Below are positions 41,732 through 51,132 of a DNA stretch of 64,000 nt, in pieces. How positions within the stretch are numbered: the first letter of the stretch is position 1; each line of letters starts with the position of its first letter. The notes beneath the pieces were generated by a model, which saw only the letters and a list, made by a program, of their open reading frames with translations, did no database searches and was not told the origin of the DNA. The position numbers were made by a program, and so were the translations under genes. The stretch comes from an uncultured Bacilli bacterium (GTDB lineage Bacteria; Bacillota_I; Bacilli_A; RF39; UBA660): the NCBI GenBank assembly GCA_934177995.1, contig CAKPPW010000003.1, forward strand, positions 12,234 through 76,233, written 5' to 3'.

Positions 41732-42433
41732 ATGATAGTATATGGTTATAATGTGGCAGAAGCTATATTAAAAAAAGAAAAAAACTGCAAAAAAATCCGA
41801 AAAATCGTAATTCAGGATAGTATGATGGGTAAATTTGCTAAATTGCTGCCTGAAAACGTTAAATCTAGGACCTTTTATGCCTCAAAAAGCGAAATTGACT
41901 TTTTGTCAAAAGGATTACATCAAGGTATAATGATAGACATGGACTACTCATACTGTTCATTGAATGAACTTTTGAAGAAGAATCCAGAAAATATTATTAT
42001 TCTTGATCATTTAGAAGATCCACATAATCTAGGAGCGATTATTAGAACAGCAGCTGCTTCTTCCTTTGATGGTGTTATTATTCCTAAGGATAGAGAGGTT
42101 GGTGTTACTAGTACAGTAGTAAAAGCTAGTGTAGGTACTATTTTTGATATGGATGTTGTCCAAGTTACAAATATTAAAAATACAATCGAAGAATTAAAAA
42201 AAGAAGGCTTTTGGATAGTAGGTACTAGTATGAATGGGAGTGACTATCGTCAGATAGATTATAGTGGAAAAATAGCTCTTGTTATTGGTAATGAAGGGAA
42301 AGGAATGAGCAAGTTAGTAACAGATTCATGTGATTTTCTAGCTAGTATTCCTATTGCTTCAAATGTAGAAAGCTTAAATGCTTCTGTAGCAGCAGGTATT
42401 ATGATGTATGAGGTAGTTCGAAATAGAAAGTAG
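41732..42433 (+). CDS. rlmB: 23S rRNA (guanosine-2'-O-)-methyltransferase RlmB / TrmH family
   Basis: A SpoU-family SPOUT methyltransferase. The N-terminal L30e-like domain is followed by the knot motifs DHLEDPHNLGAIIRTA, IGNEGKGMS and SLNASVAAGIMMYE. The 233 residues are close to B. subtilis YacO (249). The place after mrnC is conserved. Confidence 0.93.
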   Translation: MIVYGYNVAEAILKKEKNCKKIRKIVIQDSMMGKFAKLLPENVKSRTFYASKSEIDFLSKGLHQGIMIDMDYSYCSLNELLKKNPENIIILDHLEDPHNLGAIIRTAAASSFDGVIIPKDREVGVTSTVVKASVGTIFDMDVVQVTNIKNTIEELKKEGFWIVGTSMNGSDYRQIDYSGKIALVIGNEGKGMSKLVTDSCDFLASIPIASNVESLNASVAAGIMMYEVVRNRK

Positions 42434-42438
42434 GTACT

Positions 42439-43044
42439 ATGAAATACTATAATGATTACGAACTTCTTTATCTTATTAATGAAAATGATGAAATAGCTAA
42501 AGATATATTAAAGAGAAAATATGCTCCTTTAATTTATGAAAAGTCTAAGGAATATTATCAAAGAAATCATTATGATATTCCTTCTTTTTCGTTTGATGAA
42601 TTAATAAATTTAGGAAATAGTGTGTTGTTAAGAGCCACTAAAACTTATAATGAAAAAGAAAATGCTTTATTTTATACTTATTTTATTACTTGTCTAACAA
42701 GAGAGTTTTCTCTTTATAAAAGAGGATTACTTGCTAAGAAAAATCAAATACTTTATAGTTTTCCACATGATGTTAATTCCTATGAGATTAATGACTATGT
42801 TAAAGAAGAAGTTAAGTGGGATAATGACCCAAGTAAAGTTTGTGAAGAGAATGAACTGTTCGAGTTTATTAAACAATATATGTATAAACTTGAAGGATAT
42901 GATAGAAAAGTATTTGAGTTAAGATATAATGGATTTAAGTATAGAGAAATTGCAGAACTTTTAGAGTTATCTACTACTACGGTTGGTAAAATAGTAGAAA
43001 AACTCAAAAAAAGTTTACAACAAGAATTGAAAAAAGAATGGTAA
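42439..43044 (+). CDS. Sigma-70-family factor at the sigH position
   Basis: The 201-residue protein has a region 2-like N-terminal half (FSFDELINLGNSVLLRATKTYNEKENALFYTYFITCLTREF) and a region 4 helix-turn-helix at the C-terminus (RKVFELRYNGFKYREIAELLELSTTTVGKIVEKLKKSL). Gene order after cysS-mrnC-rlmB is that of sigH in Bacillus, and the length fits SigH, but sequence similarity is weak. SigH drives early sporulation and competence genes. It could also be a lineage-specific sigma factor. Confidence 0.75.
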   Translation: MKYYNDYELLYLINENDEIAKDILKRKYAPLIYEKSKEYYQRNHYDIPSFSFDELINLGNSVLLRATKTYNEKENALFYTYFITCLTREFSLYKRGLLAKKNQILYSFPHDVNSYEINDYVKEEVKWDNDPSKVCEENELFEFIKQYMYKLEGYDRKVFELRYNGFKYREIAELLELSTTTVGKIVEKLKKSLQQELKKEW

Positions 43045-43074
43045 TAGAGTAAAATTAAGATAGGGTGAGTGTAT

Positions 43075-43716
43075 ATGATGAGAGTATTGTTAAAAGATTA
43101 TATGAATTCCTATCATGATGTTAAAGATTATCAGCAGACATTTTATGCGATGGATCAAACTCTTAAATATATACATGAAAATAATTATCAGGTATATTCC
43201 TTTAATCCTGAAACGATTACTCTTTTTAAAGATGATGATAATAAGACTGCTTCAGTAGTTTATCAAAATGTTACTGGATTGGGTGATAAGCCTTTAGATG
43301 AAGTTCATCAGAATATGTTTAATCTAGCACTATTAGAAGTAGCTATTTATACTTCAACCTATCCTTATTTGAAACAAGACTTTTTAAGAGAAAATTTTAA
43401 AGAGATATCTATGTTGTTACCTAATGAAGATATTGCTTATTATAGAAGAAACTTATTAGAAAAAAATTATTTTTATTATAGTGATTATTGTAATGCTAGA
43501 AATAAGAATGAGATAGAAAAAATAAATAAGAGTCTAGAGTCTGATGGTGGAAAAGATAGAAAGATGGTTAAGTCCACTCCTTATGGTGCTATGTATCAGA
43601 ATTTAGGAGAAGATAATAATAAAGCTGCCTTTGTAACTAGATTTATTCTTCCATTTATTATTATTTCTCTTAGTTTATTAATACCTCTATTATCAATTAT
43701 ATTAGCAAATAAATAA
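43075..43716 (+). CDS. Hypothetical tail-anchored membrane protein
   Basis: The 213-residue product is soluble for about 185 residues and ends in one hydrophobic segment (FILPFIIISLSLLIPLLSIIL) followed by a few residues, the layout of a tail-anchored protein. Its N-terminal half has a LKYIHENNYQVYSFNPETITLF stretch that faintly recalls the catalytic loop of kinase-like folds, but no catalytic Asp follows, so I do not assign a function. It is 30 nt after the sigma-factor gene and may be its partner or regulator. The start at 43075 is chosen for its spacing from AGGGTGAG. Confidence 0.65.
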   Translation: MMRVLLKDYMNSYHDVKDYQQTFYAMDQTLKYIHENNYQVYSFNPETITLFKDDDNKTASVVYQNVTGLGDKPLDEVHQNMFNLALLEVAIYTSTYPYLKQDFLRENFKEISMLLPNEDIAYYRRNLLEKNYFYYSDYCNARNKNEIEKINKSLESDGGKDRKMVKSTPYGAMYQNLGEDNNKAAFVTRFILPFIIISLSLLIPLLSIILANK

Positions 43717-43745
43717 AGTTCCTATTATGGAGCTTTATTTGTTTT
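43711..43745 (+). terminator. Intrinsic terminator of the cysS operon
   Basis: An 11- to 12-bp stem (AATAAAGTTCC with GGAGCTTTATT, one G-U) begins in the last codons and is followed by TTTT. Confidence 0.8.
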
Positions 43746-43766
43746 AATTGATGGATTATTTGGTAA

Positions 43767-43791
43767 CAAAAAAACCTTACCATTGGTAAGG
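43767..43791 (-). terminator. Intrinsic terminator of the HU gene
   Basis: On the minus strand CCTTACC/GGTAAGG forms a perfect 7-bp stem with a 3-nt loop and a seven-T tail. Confidence 0.85.
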
Positions 43792-43803
43792 AATTTTGCT
43801 TTA

Positions 43804-44079
43804 CTATTTATTAACAGCATCTTTTAAAGCAGTTCCAGCTTTAAATCCAACGCTCTTGCTAGCTGCGATTTGGATTGTAGCACCTGTTTGAGGGTTACGT
43901 CCTTCACGAGCTGCACGTTCAGAGATTTTGAATACACCAAAACCAGCTACAGATACTTTATTTCCATTTACAAGTTCATCTTTGAATAAATCAAATGTTG
44001 CAGTGAAAACTTTTTCAACATCAGATTTACTTAAACCTGTAGTACTTGCGATAGCTTCTATCATTTCAGACTTTTTCAT
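43804..44079 (-). CDS. hup: HU-family histone-like DNA-binding protein
   Basis: A 91-residue HU protein that bends and compacts DNA. The core KVSVAGFGVFKISERAAREGRNPQTG contains the beta-arm that inserts into the minor groove. It is on the minus strand, with an AGGAGGTG site before the ATG and flanking plus-strand operons. Confidence 0.97.
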   Translation of the reverse strand: MKKSEMIEAIASTTGLSKSDVEKVFTATFDLFKDELVNGNKVSVAGFGVFKISERAAREGRNPQTGATIQIAASKSVGFKAGTALKDAVNK

Positions 44080-44106
44080 TGTTTCACCTCCTGTACTGTC
44101 TAATTC

Positions 44107-44115
44107 ATTATAGCA
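44107..44115 (-). promoter_or_regulatory. Extended -10 promoter of HU
   Basis: On the minus strand TGC precedes a consensus TATAAT, about 28 nt from the start codon. Confidence 0.7.
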
Positions 44116-44206
44116 TATATTTTTTAGAAAAGTATATGATTAATGGGTAAAATTTACACTTTTCTTTATTATTTAAAAGAAAATAGATTATATATAGAAA
44201 ATATGT

Positions 44207-44235
44207 TTGATTATAAAAGATAAATATGTTATAGT
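44207..44235 (+). promoter_or_regulatory. Promoter of a short uvrA leader transcript
   Basis: -35 TTGATT, 17-nt spacer, -10 TATAGT with TGT in front. Transcription would begin near 44242. Confidence 0.55.
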
Positions 44236-44241
44236 ATGAAT

Positions 44242-44308
44242 GTATTAATTCTTATTATGAGTAAAATCAGAGGAGTTTTAACAAATTAATAAAATTCTTT
44301 TATTTTTT
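44242..44308 (+). ncRNA. Possible small RNA or attenuated leader upstream of uvrA
   Basis: The promoter at 44207-44235 is followed by a strong terminator-like hairpin 34 nt after the predicted transcription start. The predicted product is about 67 nt with no obvious reading frame that has a ribosome-binding site. A separate promoter for uvrA follows. Confidence 0.4.
44269..44308 (+). terminator. Terminator-like hairpin upstream of uvrA
   Basis: A 12-bp stem with several G-U pairs (AGAGGAGTTTTA with TAAAATTCTTTT) around a 9-nt loop, then ATTTTTT. Confidence 0.6.
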
Positions 44309-44316
44309 CAAAAAAG

Positions 44317-44325
44317 TGTTATACT
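44317..44325 (+). promoter_or_regulatory. Extended -10 promoter of uvrA
   Basis: TGT precedes TATACT, about 22 nt before the uvrA start. No LexA-type site (CGAAC-N4-GTTCG) was found nearby. Confidence 0.6.
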
Positions 44326-44347
44326 AACAACGAAATGAGGTGTTACT

Positions 44348-47155
44348 ATGGATAAAATAATAGTAAAGGGTGCAAGAGAGAATAATTTAAAAAATGTAAA
44401 TATTGAACTTCCTAAAAATAAATTGATTGTTATGACTGGACTTTCTGGTAGTGGAAAAAGTTCATTAGCTTTTGATACAATTTATGCAGAAGGACAAAGA
44501 AGGTATGTAGAGAGTTTATCAGCGTATGCTAGACAGTTTTTAGGTGGTAGTGAGAAACCTGATGTTGATTCTATTGAGGGGTTATCACCGGCTATTAGTA
44601 TTGATCAGAAGACAACTAATAAAAATCCACGAAGTACGGTTGGTACAGTAACAGAAATATATGACTATTTAAGATTATTGTTTGCTAGAGTAGGTACACC
44701 ATACTGTCCGACACATCATATGCCAATAAAAAGTCAAAGTGTAGAAGAAATTGCTAATAAAATATTAGAATATCCAGTTGGTACTAAAATAGTTTTATTA
44801 GCACCAGCTGTTTATGGTGAGAAAGGTACTCATAAAGAATTACTTGCAGATTTAATGAGTGAAGGTTATATTAGAGTTCGTATTAATGGTGAGATGTATG
44901 ATTTGTCTGATAAAATAGAACTAGACAAAAATAAAAAAGATAATATAGAAGTAGTAGTAGATAGATTAGTTTTAAAAGAAGATATACGAAGTCGTTTAAG
45001 TGAAGGGCTAGAAAATGCTTTAAAACTAGGACATGGGAAAGTAGTTGTACAATTTAACTTAGCAAAGGAATTAGTTTTCTCTGAAGATTTTGCTTGTCCT
45101 TATTGTGATTTTTCCTTACCAGAACTAGAACCTAGAATCTTTAGTTTTAATGCTCCATATGGTGCTTGTGAAGAGTGTAAAGGACTAGGAGTAAAATTAC
45201 AAATGGATCCTGACTTAGTAATACCAAATAAAGATTTAAGCTTAGAAGAGGGAGCTATTGTAACATTAGGTGATGACACTGAGGGAATTTATTATAAGAA
45301 GTTAGAGTGTCTTTGTAAGCATTATAAGATAAGTACTAAAAAGGCTTTTAAGAAATTAACTGATAGAGAAAAAGAATTAATTTTATATGGTAGTGATGAA
45401 CCTATTTTATTTGATTATAGGTCAAAAAGTGGTAATCATTTTCATCAAGTAGATTATTATGAAGGTATAATCAATAACTTAGAGAGAAGGTATATGGAAA
45501 CATCTAGTACTTGGATTAGAGAATGGCTAGAAAAATTTATGATTGAACATACTTGTGAGACTTGTAAAGGTTCTAGACTAAAAGATAATGTTTTATCAGT
45601 ATTAGTTGGTGGAAAGAATATTTATGAATTAACTTGTATGAGTATAAAAGATTTAATACCTTTCTTTACAGAAATCAAACTTAGTGAAGAACAATTAAAA
45701 ATTGCAGATTTGTTATTAAAAGAAATATTATCCAGATTAACCTTCCTAAAAAATGTTGGTCTTGAGTATTTAACACTAGCACGAAGTGCTGCTACTTTAT
45801 CTGGTGGTGAAGCTCAAAGAATTAGACTAGCTACCCAGATAGGTTCTAGATTAACAGGAGTATTATATGTACTAGATGAGCCAAGTATTGGTTTACATCA
45901 AAGAGATAATGATCGTTTAATTAAATCTTTACTTGATATGCGTGATTTGGGTAATACCTTAATCGTAGTAGAACATGATACTGATACGATGCTTGCTGCT
46001 GATTATTTGGTTGATGTTGGACCAAAAGCAGGAGATGAAGGTGGAAGAATAGTAGCAGCTGGAACTCCACAAGAAGTTATGCAAAATGATAAAAGTATAA
46101 CTGGTAGATACTTAAGTGGAAAAGAGTGTATTGAAGTACCAAAAAATAGAAGAAAAGGTACTGGTAAATATATAACAATTAAAGGAGCAAGAGAAAATAA
46201 CTTAAAGAATATTACTGCTAAGATACCTCTTGGTACATTTACTTGTATTACAGGAGTAAGTGGTAGTGGGAAGAGTACTTTAATTAATGAAATATTAGTT
46301 AAAAGTGCGATGAATTATGTTTATCATAGTAAGAATAAGCCAGGACAACATGATAAAATATTAGGACTTGAGAATATAGATAAAATAGTAGATATATCTC
46401 AAACACCAATTGGACGTACTCCTAGAAGTAATCCTGCTACTTATACAGGTGTATTTGATGATATTAGAGATTTGTTTACTACTACTAAAGAAGCAAAGAT
46501 GCTTGGTTATGAAAAAAATAGATTTTCCTTTAATGTAAAAGGTGGAAGATGTGAAGCTTGTCGTGGTGATGGTGTAAAGAAAATTGAGATGCACTTTTTA
46601 CCAGATGTTTACGTTCCTTGTGAAGTTTGTCATGGAACTCGTTATAATCAAGAGACTTTAAAAATAAAATATAAGGAGAAGAATATTGCTGATGTTTTAG
46701 ATATGCGAGTACATGAAGCGTTAAAATTCTTTGAAAATCATAGTAAAATAAAAAATAAGCTTCAAGTTTTAGAAGATGTTGGATTAGGTTATGTAAAACT
46801 AGGACAAAGTGCTCCTACATTATCAGGAGGGGAAGCAGAAAGAGTCAAACTTGCTAAGGAATTACAGAAAAAAGCGACTGGAAAAACTCTGTTTGTTTTA
46901 GATGAACCAACTACTGGTCTTCATACTGATGATATAAAGAGGTTGCTTGCAATTTTACAAAAAATAGTAGATAATAATGATACAGTAATAGTAATAGAAC
47001 ACAACTTAGATGTTATAAAATGTGCTGATTATATTATTGATTTAGGAAAAGAAGGTGGAGATTTAGGTGGTGAGATAATTGCTACTGGTACACCTGAAGA
47101 TATTAGTAAAGAGAAAAACTCTTATACGGGACAATTCCTAAAAAAGATTTTATAG
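44348..47155 (+). CDS. uvrA: Excinuclease ABC subunit A
   Basis: UvrA is the damage-recognising ATPase of nucleotide excision repair. The 935 residues have two ABC modules, with Walker A motifs at about 31-39 (GLSGSGKSS) and 636-644 (GVSGSGKST), and the ABC signatures LSGGEAQRIRLA and LSGGEAERVKLA. Zinc Cys pairs are seen in CPYC...CEEC and CEAC...CEVC. uvrB, usually just upstream, is not in the window. It begins an operon reaching whiA. Confidence 0.97.
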   Translation: MDKIIVKGARENNLKNVNIELPKNKLIVMTGLSGSGKSSLAFDTIYAEGQRRYVESLSAYARQFLGGSEKPDVDSIEGLSPAISIDQKTTNKNPRSTVGTVTEIYDYLRLLFARVGTPYCPTHHMPIKSQSVEEIANKILEYPVGTKIVLLAPAVYGEKGTHKELLADLMSEGYIRVRINGEMYDLSDKIELDKNKKDNIEVVVDRLVLKEDIRSRLSEGLENALKLGHGKVVVQFNLAKELVFSEDFACPYCDFSLPELEPRIFSFNAPYGACEECKGLGVKLQMDPDLVIPNKDLSLEEGAIVTLGDDTEGIYYKKLECLCKHYKISTKKAFKKLTDREKELILYGSDEPILFDYRSKSGNHFHQVDYYEGIINNLERRYMETSSTWIREWLEKFMIEHTCETCKGSRLKDNVLSVLVGGKNIYELTCMSIKDLIPFFTEIKLSEEQLKIADLLLKEILSRLTFLKNVGLEYLTLARSAATLSGGEAQRIRLATQIGSRLTGVLYVLDEPSIGLHQRDNDRLIKSLLDMRDLGNTLIVVEHDTDTMLAADYLVDVGPKAGDEGGRIVAAGTPQEVMQNDKSITGRYLSGKECIEVPKNRRKGTGKYITIKGARENNLKNITAKIPLGTFTCITGVSGSGKSTLINEILVKSAMNYVYHSKNKPGQHDKILGLENIDKIVDISQTPIGRTPRSNPATYTGVFDDIRDLFTTTKEAKMLGYEKNRFSFNVKGGRCEACRGDGVKKIEMHFLPDVYVPCEVCHGTRYNQETLKIKYKEKNIADVLDMRVHEALKFFENHSKIKNKLQVLEDVGLGYVKLGQSAPTLSGGEAERVKLAKELQKKATGKTLFVLDEPTTGLHTDDIKRLLAILQKIVDNNDTVIVIEHNLDVIKCADYIIDLGKEGGDLGGEIIATGTPEDISKEKNSYTGQFLKKIL

Positions 47156-47165
47156 GAGGATAAAG

Positions 47166-47591
47166 ATGAAAATTGTTATCTTATCAAAAGGAAAAGAAAG
47201 ACTAAATAGATCTATAGAGTGGTTATTATATTTTATATCTTACTCTTTAGTCTTCATTATAGTAGGTAGTTTTTTTAAATCATTTTATATAGATAGTGCT
47301 CATCCATTACTATATAGTATACTAGCTACTTTTATTCTCTATATCTTAAATAAAACTGTTAAACCGGTATTGGTTAGTTTAACTATTCCTATAACGGGTG
47401 TTACTTTAGGATTATTTTATCCTTTCATAAACTTATTTGTTTTGAAATTAGTAGATTGGATACTTGGTAGTCACTTTGACTTGAAAGATTTCTGGGTAGC
47501 TCTAGTTATTTCTATTCTTATTTCTGTTATGAATTTTGTAATGGAAGACATAGTTATAAAGCCACTTATTAGGAGATTTAGACATGAGTAG
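47166..47591 (+). CDS. Phage-holin-IV-like membrane protein (YvlD family)
   Basis: The 141-residue protein has four hydrophobic segments and the family-like stretch NKTVKPVLVSLTIPITGVTLGLFYPFINLFVLKLVDWIL. YvlD of B. subtilis has the same size and lies near hprK-lgt. Despite the family name there is no sign of prophage here. It overlaps lgt by 8 nt. Role unknown. Confidence 0.8.
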   Translation: MKIVILSKGKERLNRSIEWLLYFISYSLVFIIVGSFFKSFYIDSAHPLLYSILATFILYILNKTVKPVLVSLTIPITGVTLGLFYPFINLFVLKLVDWILGSHFDLKDFWVALVISILISVMNFVMEDIVIKPLIRRFRHE

Positions 47592-48396
47592 AGTAGCATT
47601 AGATTTAGGTTTTATTAAGATTTATTATTATACAATTTTCATCTTATTAGCTATTGTTTCTGCTACATATTTAATAATTAAAGAAGCTAGAAAACAAAAT
47701 ATAGATAAAGATTTTTTAATAAATACTATTTATTATGTAATAATATTTGGTATATTAGGAGCAAGACTATATTATGTAATATTTGAGTGGGATTATTACG
47801 TTAAAAATCCTTTAGAAATATTTGCTATTTGGCATGGTGGACTTGCTATTCATGGTGGTATAATAGTAGGACTAATTTTTATTCTATATTATTGTCATAA
47901 AAATAAAGTTTCTAATCTGAAGTTTTTAGATATGGTAGTAGTAGGGTTAATTTTAGCACAAGCGATTGGTAGATGGGGCAATTTCTTTAATCAGGAAGCT
48001 TATGGTGCTATAACTACTAAGCAAGAACTTATTAATATGCATATACCGCAATTTATTATAAACGGTATGTATATAGATGGAAACTATTATCAACCTACCT
48101 TTTTATATGAATCCATTTTAGACTTATTAGGATTTGTAATATTATTTTTAACCCGTCTTTATCCATATCTTAAAATTGGCTTTTTAACTGGCTTATATTT
48201 GATTTGGTATGGAGTAACTAGGTTTTTTGTTGAAGGGATGAGATCAGATAGTTTGATGTTAGGTCCTTTGAAAATGGCTCAAATAGTTTCTATTATGATG
48301 ATAATTTGTGGTATATATTTCTGTTTTATAAGAAATATAAAATCTAAAAAATTTGAAAACTTATATCAAGAAGGAGGAATTAGACATGAAGTATGA
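47584..48396 (+). CDS. lgt: Prolipoprotein diacylglyceryl transferase
   Basis: Lgt transfers diacylglycerol from phosphatidylglycerol to the lipobox Cys of prolipoproteins. The 270 residues have seven membrane segments, the HGGLAIHGG motif and the signature GRWGNFFNQEAYG with the essential Arg and Asn. It overlaps the yvlD-like gene and trxB, consistent with one operon. Confidence 0.95.
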   Translation: MSRVALDLGFIKIYYYTIFILLAIVSATYLIIKEARKQNIDKDFLINTIYYVIIFGILGARLYYVIFEWDYYVKNPLEIFAIWHGGLAIHGGIIVGLIFILYYCHKNKVSNLKFLDMVVVGLILAQAIGRWGNFFNQEAYGAITTKQELINMHIPQFIINGMYIDGNYYQPTFLYESILDLLGFVILFLTRLYPYLKIGFLTGLYLIWYGVTRFFVEGMRSDSLMLGPLKMAQIVSIMMIICGIYFCFIRNIKSKKFENLYQEGGIRHEV

Positions 48397-49276
48397 AGTT
48401 GGTATAATAGGATGTGGAGTAGCAGGTATGACTGCTGCTATATATTTGAAAAGAAGTGGTATATCTTGTGCTATATTTGAATCATCAATGCCTGGTGGAC
48501 AAATAGTAGCAAATGATAAGATAGAAAATTATCCTGGGTTTTCCAAGATATCTGGTAGTGATTTAGCTATCTCTATCTTAAATCAAGTTAAAGAATTAGA
48601 AATACCAGTTATTTTTGAAAAAGTTGAGAAAATAGATAATAAGGGAGTAGAGAAAGAGATAATTACTGATAAAAATACGTATTCTACTTTAAGAGTTATA
48701 ATAGCAACAGGCAGAAAATCAAAGAAGCTTAATGTATTATTTGAAGATAAGTATTTTAATCATGGACTTAGCTTTTGTGCTGTTTGTGACGGAAATTTAT
48801 ATAAAGATAAAGACGTAGTGGTAGTAGGTGGCGGAGATAGTGCCTTAGAGTCTGCTATTTATCTTAGTCCTATAGTAAAAAGTATAACTATTCTTCATAG
48901 ACGTGATAAGCTTAGAGCTAAAAAGAGTCTTGTAAATAAAGCAGAAAAATTAGAAAATGTTTCTTTTAAACTTGGTGAAGTATTATCTTTTATTGGAGAA
49001 GATAACTTAGAAGGGGTTAAATTAAAAAGTGAAGAAGTAATTAATTGTGAGGCTGTTTTTATCTGTATTGGTCAAACTCCTAATACTGAATTTTTAAATA
49101 ATATGAATATTTTATCAAAAGACTCTTACATAGAAGTAGATGATAATTTTGAAACTAAACAGAAAGGTATCTATGCAGTAGGAGATTGTGTTTTTAAACC
49201 ACACTATCAAATTGTTATTGCTATGAGTGAGGCAGCTCGTTGTGCCCTAAGAGTAAGGGAGGATATTCATGAATAA
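48386..49276 (+). CDS. trxB: Thioredoxin-disulfide reductase (TrxB family)
   Basis: An FAD- and NAD(P)H-dependent flavoprotein that reduces thioredoxin. GCGVAGMTAA is the FAD-binding motif, the redox CxxC is in FCAVCDG, GGGDSALESA is the NADPH motif, and GIYAVGDC is near the end. The 296 residues are slightly below the usual 310-320. The ATG at 48386 follows AAGGAGG; it overlaps lgt by 11 nt. Confidence 0.92.
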   Translation: MKYEVGIIGCGVAGMTAAIYLKRSGISCAIFESSMPGGQIVANDKIENYPGFSKISGSDLAISILNQVKELEIPVIFEKVEKIDNKGVEKEIITDKNTYSTLRVIIATGRKSKKLNVLFEDKYFNHGLSFCAVCDGNLYKDKDVVVVGGGDSALESAIYLSPIVKSITILHRRDKLRAKKSLVNKAEKLENVSFKLGEVLSFIGEDNLEGVKLKSEEVINCEAVFICIGQTPNTEFLNNMNILSKDSYIEVDDNFETKQKGIYAVGDCVFKPHYQIVIAMSEAARCALRVREDIHE

Positions 49277-50219
49277 AAAAGTTGTAGTGCTTGGTGGTGG
49301 AAAAGGAATATCTTATCTTTTAGCAGGACTAAAAGATTTTCCTCTTGATATTACGGCAGTTATTTCCGTAGCAGATAATGGACAAAGTACAGGAAAGCTT
49401 CGTGAAGAGTTTCATATTCCAGCTGTTGGTGACATTAGAAAAGTAATTACTAGTTTATCAGAAAGTGATGAAAATATAAAAGAGATGTTAGCATATCGTT
49501 TTCATACAACCAGTGATTTAGATGGTCATGCTCTTGGTAATTTAATACTAACTTCATTACTAGATATTACTGGTAGTTTAAAATCTGCTATTGAAGAGTT
49601 ATCCATCTTATTAGATGTTAAGAGTAAAATTCTTCCTTTAACAGAAGATGAAAATATAACTTTAATGGGTGAAGCGATAGATGGAGATATAATTGAAGGA
49701 GAAGAGATGATTACTAAGTCTCCTAAGAAAATAAAAAAACTATTTTATAAAGAGGAACCTCATATTCTAAATGAAGTGATTGAAGCTATTAATGAAGCAG
49801 ATCTTATTCTTTTAAGCATGGGTAGTTTATATACTTCATTATTCCCTAACCTATTAGCTAAAAAAGTAATAAAAGCTCTTGATAAGACAAAAGCACCTAT
49901 TATGTATGTTTGTAATATAGTAACACAACCAGGTGAGACTGATAATTTTACTGTTAGTGATCATGTTAATTTAATAAATCAATACTTAGGTACGCATAAA
50001 TTAGATGTAGTTATTGCTTCAAATTCTCCTATATCTCAAGAAATGGCAGAGAAATATGCAAGTGAAGAAAGAAAAGACCCAGTTAAAATTGATTATGCTG
50101 TTTTAAAATCATTAGATGTAGAATTTATTGAAGCAGACTTGTTAACTATAGCTGATAATACTTTAAAACATCATAGTCAAAAATTAAGTTCACTAATATT
50201 TTCTTACTTAATGAGGTGA
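49269..50219 (+). CDS. glmR: Gluconeogenesis/cell-envelope factor GlmR (YvcK)
   Basis: GlmR (YvcK) binds UDP-GlcNAc and stimulates GlmS, linking carbon flux to wall synthesis. The 316 residues have the N-terminal GGGKGISYLLAGL motif, SVADNGQSTGKLR and the DIRK segment. Its place between trxB and whiA is conserved in Bacillota, where an rapZ (yvcJ) gene usually separates trxB and yvcK; none is here. It overlaps trxB by 8 nt. Confidence 0.93.
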   Translation: MNKKVVVLGGGKGISYLLAGLKDFPLDITAVISVADNGQSTGKLREEFHIPAVGDIRKVITSLSESDENIKEMLAYRFHTTSDLDGHALGNLILTSLLDITGSLKSAIEELSILLDVKSKILPLTEDENITLMGEAIDGDIIEGEEMITKSPKKIKKLFYKEEPHILNEVIEAINEADLILLSMGSLYTSLFPNLLAKKVIKALDKTKAPIMYVCNIVTQPGETDNFTVSDHVNLINQYLGTHKLDVVIASNSPISQEMAEKYASEERKDPVKIDYAVLKSLDVEFIEADLLTIADNTLKHHSQKLSSLIFSYLMR

Positions 50220-50223
50220 TGGT

Positions 50224-51132
50224 ATGTCCTTTACAACTAAGATAAAAGAAGAGATAGTCTCTAAAAATTTGTCAGAGACAGAAAAATATTCTATATTAGC
50301 AGGCTTTGTTAGAAATAATGCTACCTGGTATGAAGATAAACTACAACTTATTAATGAGAATAGTGATATAATTAACTATTTTAAAAATATATTAGATATG
50401 TTTAAAGGAATTAAGTATGAAGAATATACTAAGGATAGCAACAATTTTACTAAAAATGATTTACATGTTTTAGAAATAGTAGAAGGTAGTTCTTTTCTGC
50501 TTGATTTAGTATCTTATCAAAAAGAAGTACCACCTGATTATTTCTTTGATGGAAAACTAGAAACAAAAGCTTACCTAAAAGGAGTATTTTTAAATGGTGG
50601 TAGTGTTAATGATCCGAAAACTTCAAGATATCATATGGAAATATTAATTGACTATCCAGAAGAGGCAGTTTTTGTGCAGAAAGTATTAAATTCTTATAAT
50701 TTAAATATTAAGATGCTTAATAGAGATCGTAGTTATATGCTTTATCTAAAAGAAGCGGAAAAAATAAGTGATTTTTTAAAAATTGTTGATGCAACAAATT
50801 CTGTTTTATATTATGAGAATGTTAGAATTTATCGTGATAAGAAAAATCAAACTAATAGGCTTAATAATTGTGAACAAGCGAACACGGATAGAATAATAGC
50901 TAGTGCTTTGGAACAACTTAATCAAATAGAAATACTTAAAACAAATAATGCCTTAGACTTATTAGATGATAAAACAAAAGAAGCTCTTTATTATCGTGAA
51001 AAATATAAAGAAGCTTCTTTAAAAGAGTTGAGTGAAATTATAAAAAAAGAAACTGGTCGCTCTATTTCTAAGTCTGGATTAAATCATCGATTTAGAAAAA
51101 TTAAGGAACTAGCTTCTAAATTTATGGAGTAG
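50224..51132 (+). CDS. whiA: Sporulation/division regulator WhiA
   Basis: WhiA combines an N-terminal LAGLIDADG-like domain (about 10-210) with a C-terminal helix-turn-helix domain. The C-terminal segment [29 protein letters not shown] is very typical. The 302 residues fit the family. In Bacillus it affects cell division. Its 3' end overlaps the opposite clpP by 11 nt. Confidence 0.94.
   Translation: MSFTTKIKEEIVSKNLSETEKYSILAGFVRNNATWYEDKLQLINENSDIINYFKNILDMFKGIKYEEYTKDSNNFTKNDLHVLEIVEGSSFLLDLVSYQKEVPPDYFFDGKLETKAYLKGVFLNGGSVNDPKTSRYHMEILIDYPEEAVFVQKVLNSYNLNIKMLNRDRSYMLYLKEAEKISDFLKIVDATNSVLYYENVRIYRDKKNQTNRLNNCEQANTDRIIASALEQLNQIEILKTNNALDLLDDKTKEALYYREKYKEASLKELSEIIKKETGRSISKSGLNHRFRKIKELASKFME

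Noticed and set aside
47166..47591. Phage-holin-like gene as sign of a prophage
   Set aside because: It belongs to the YvlD chromosomal family, its neighbours are housekeeping genes, and no other phage genes are present.
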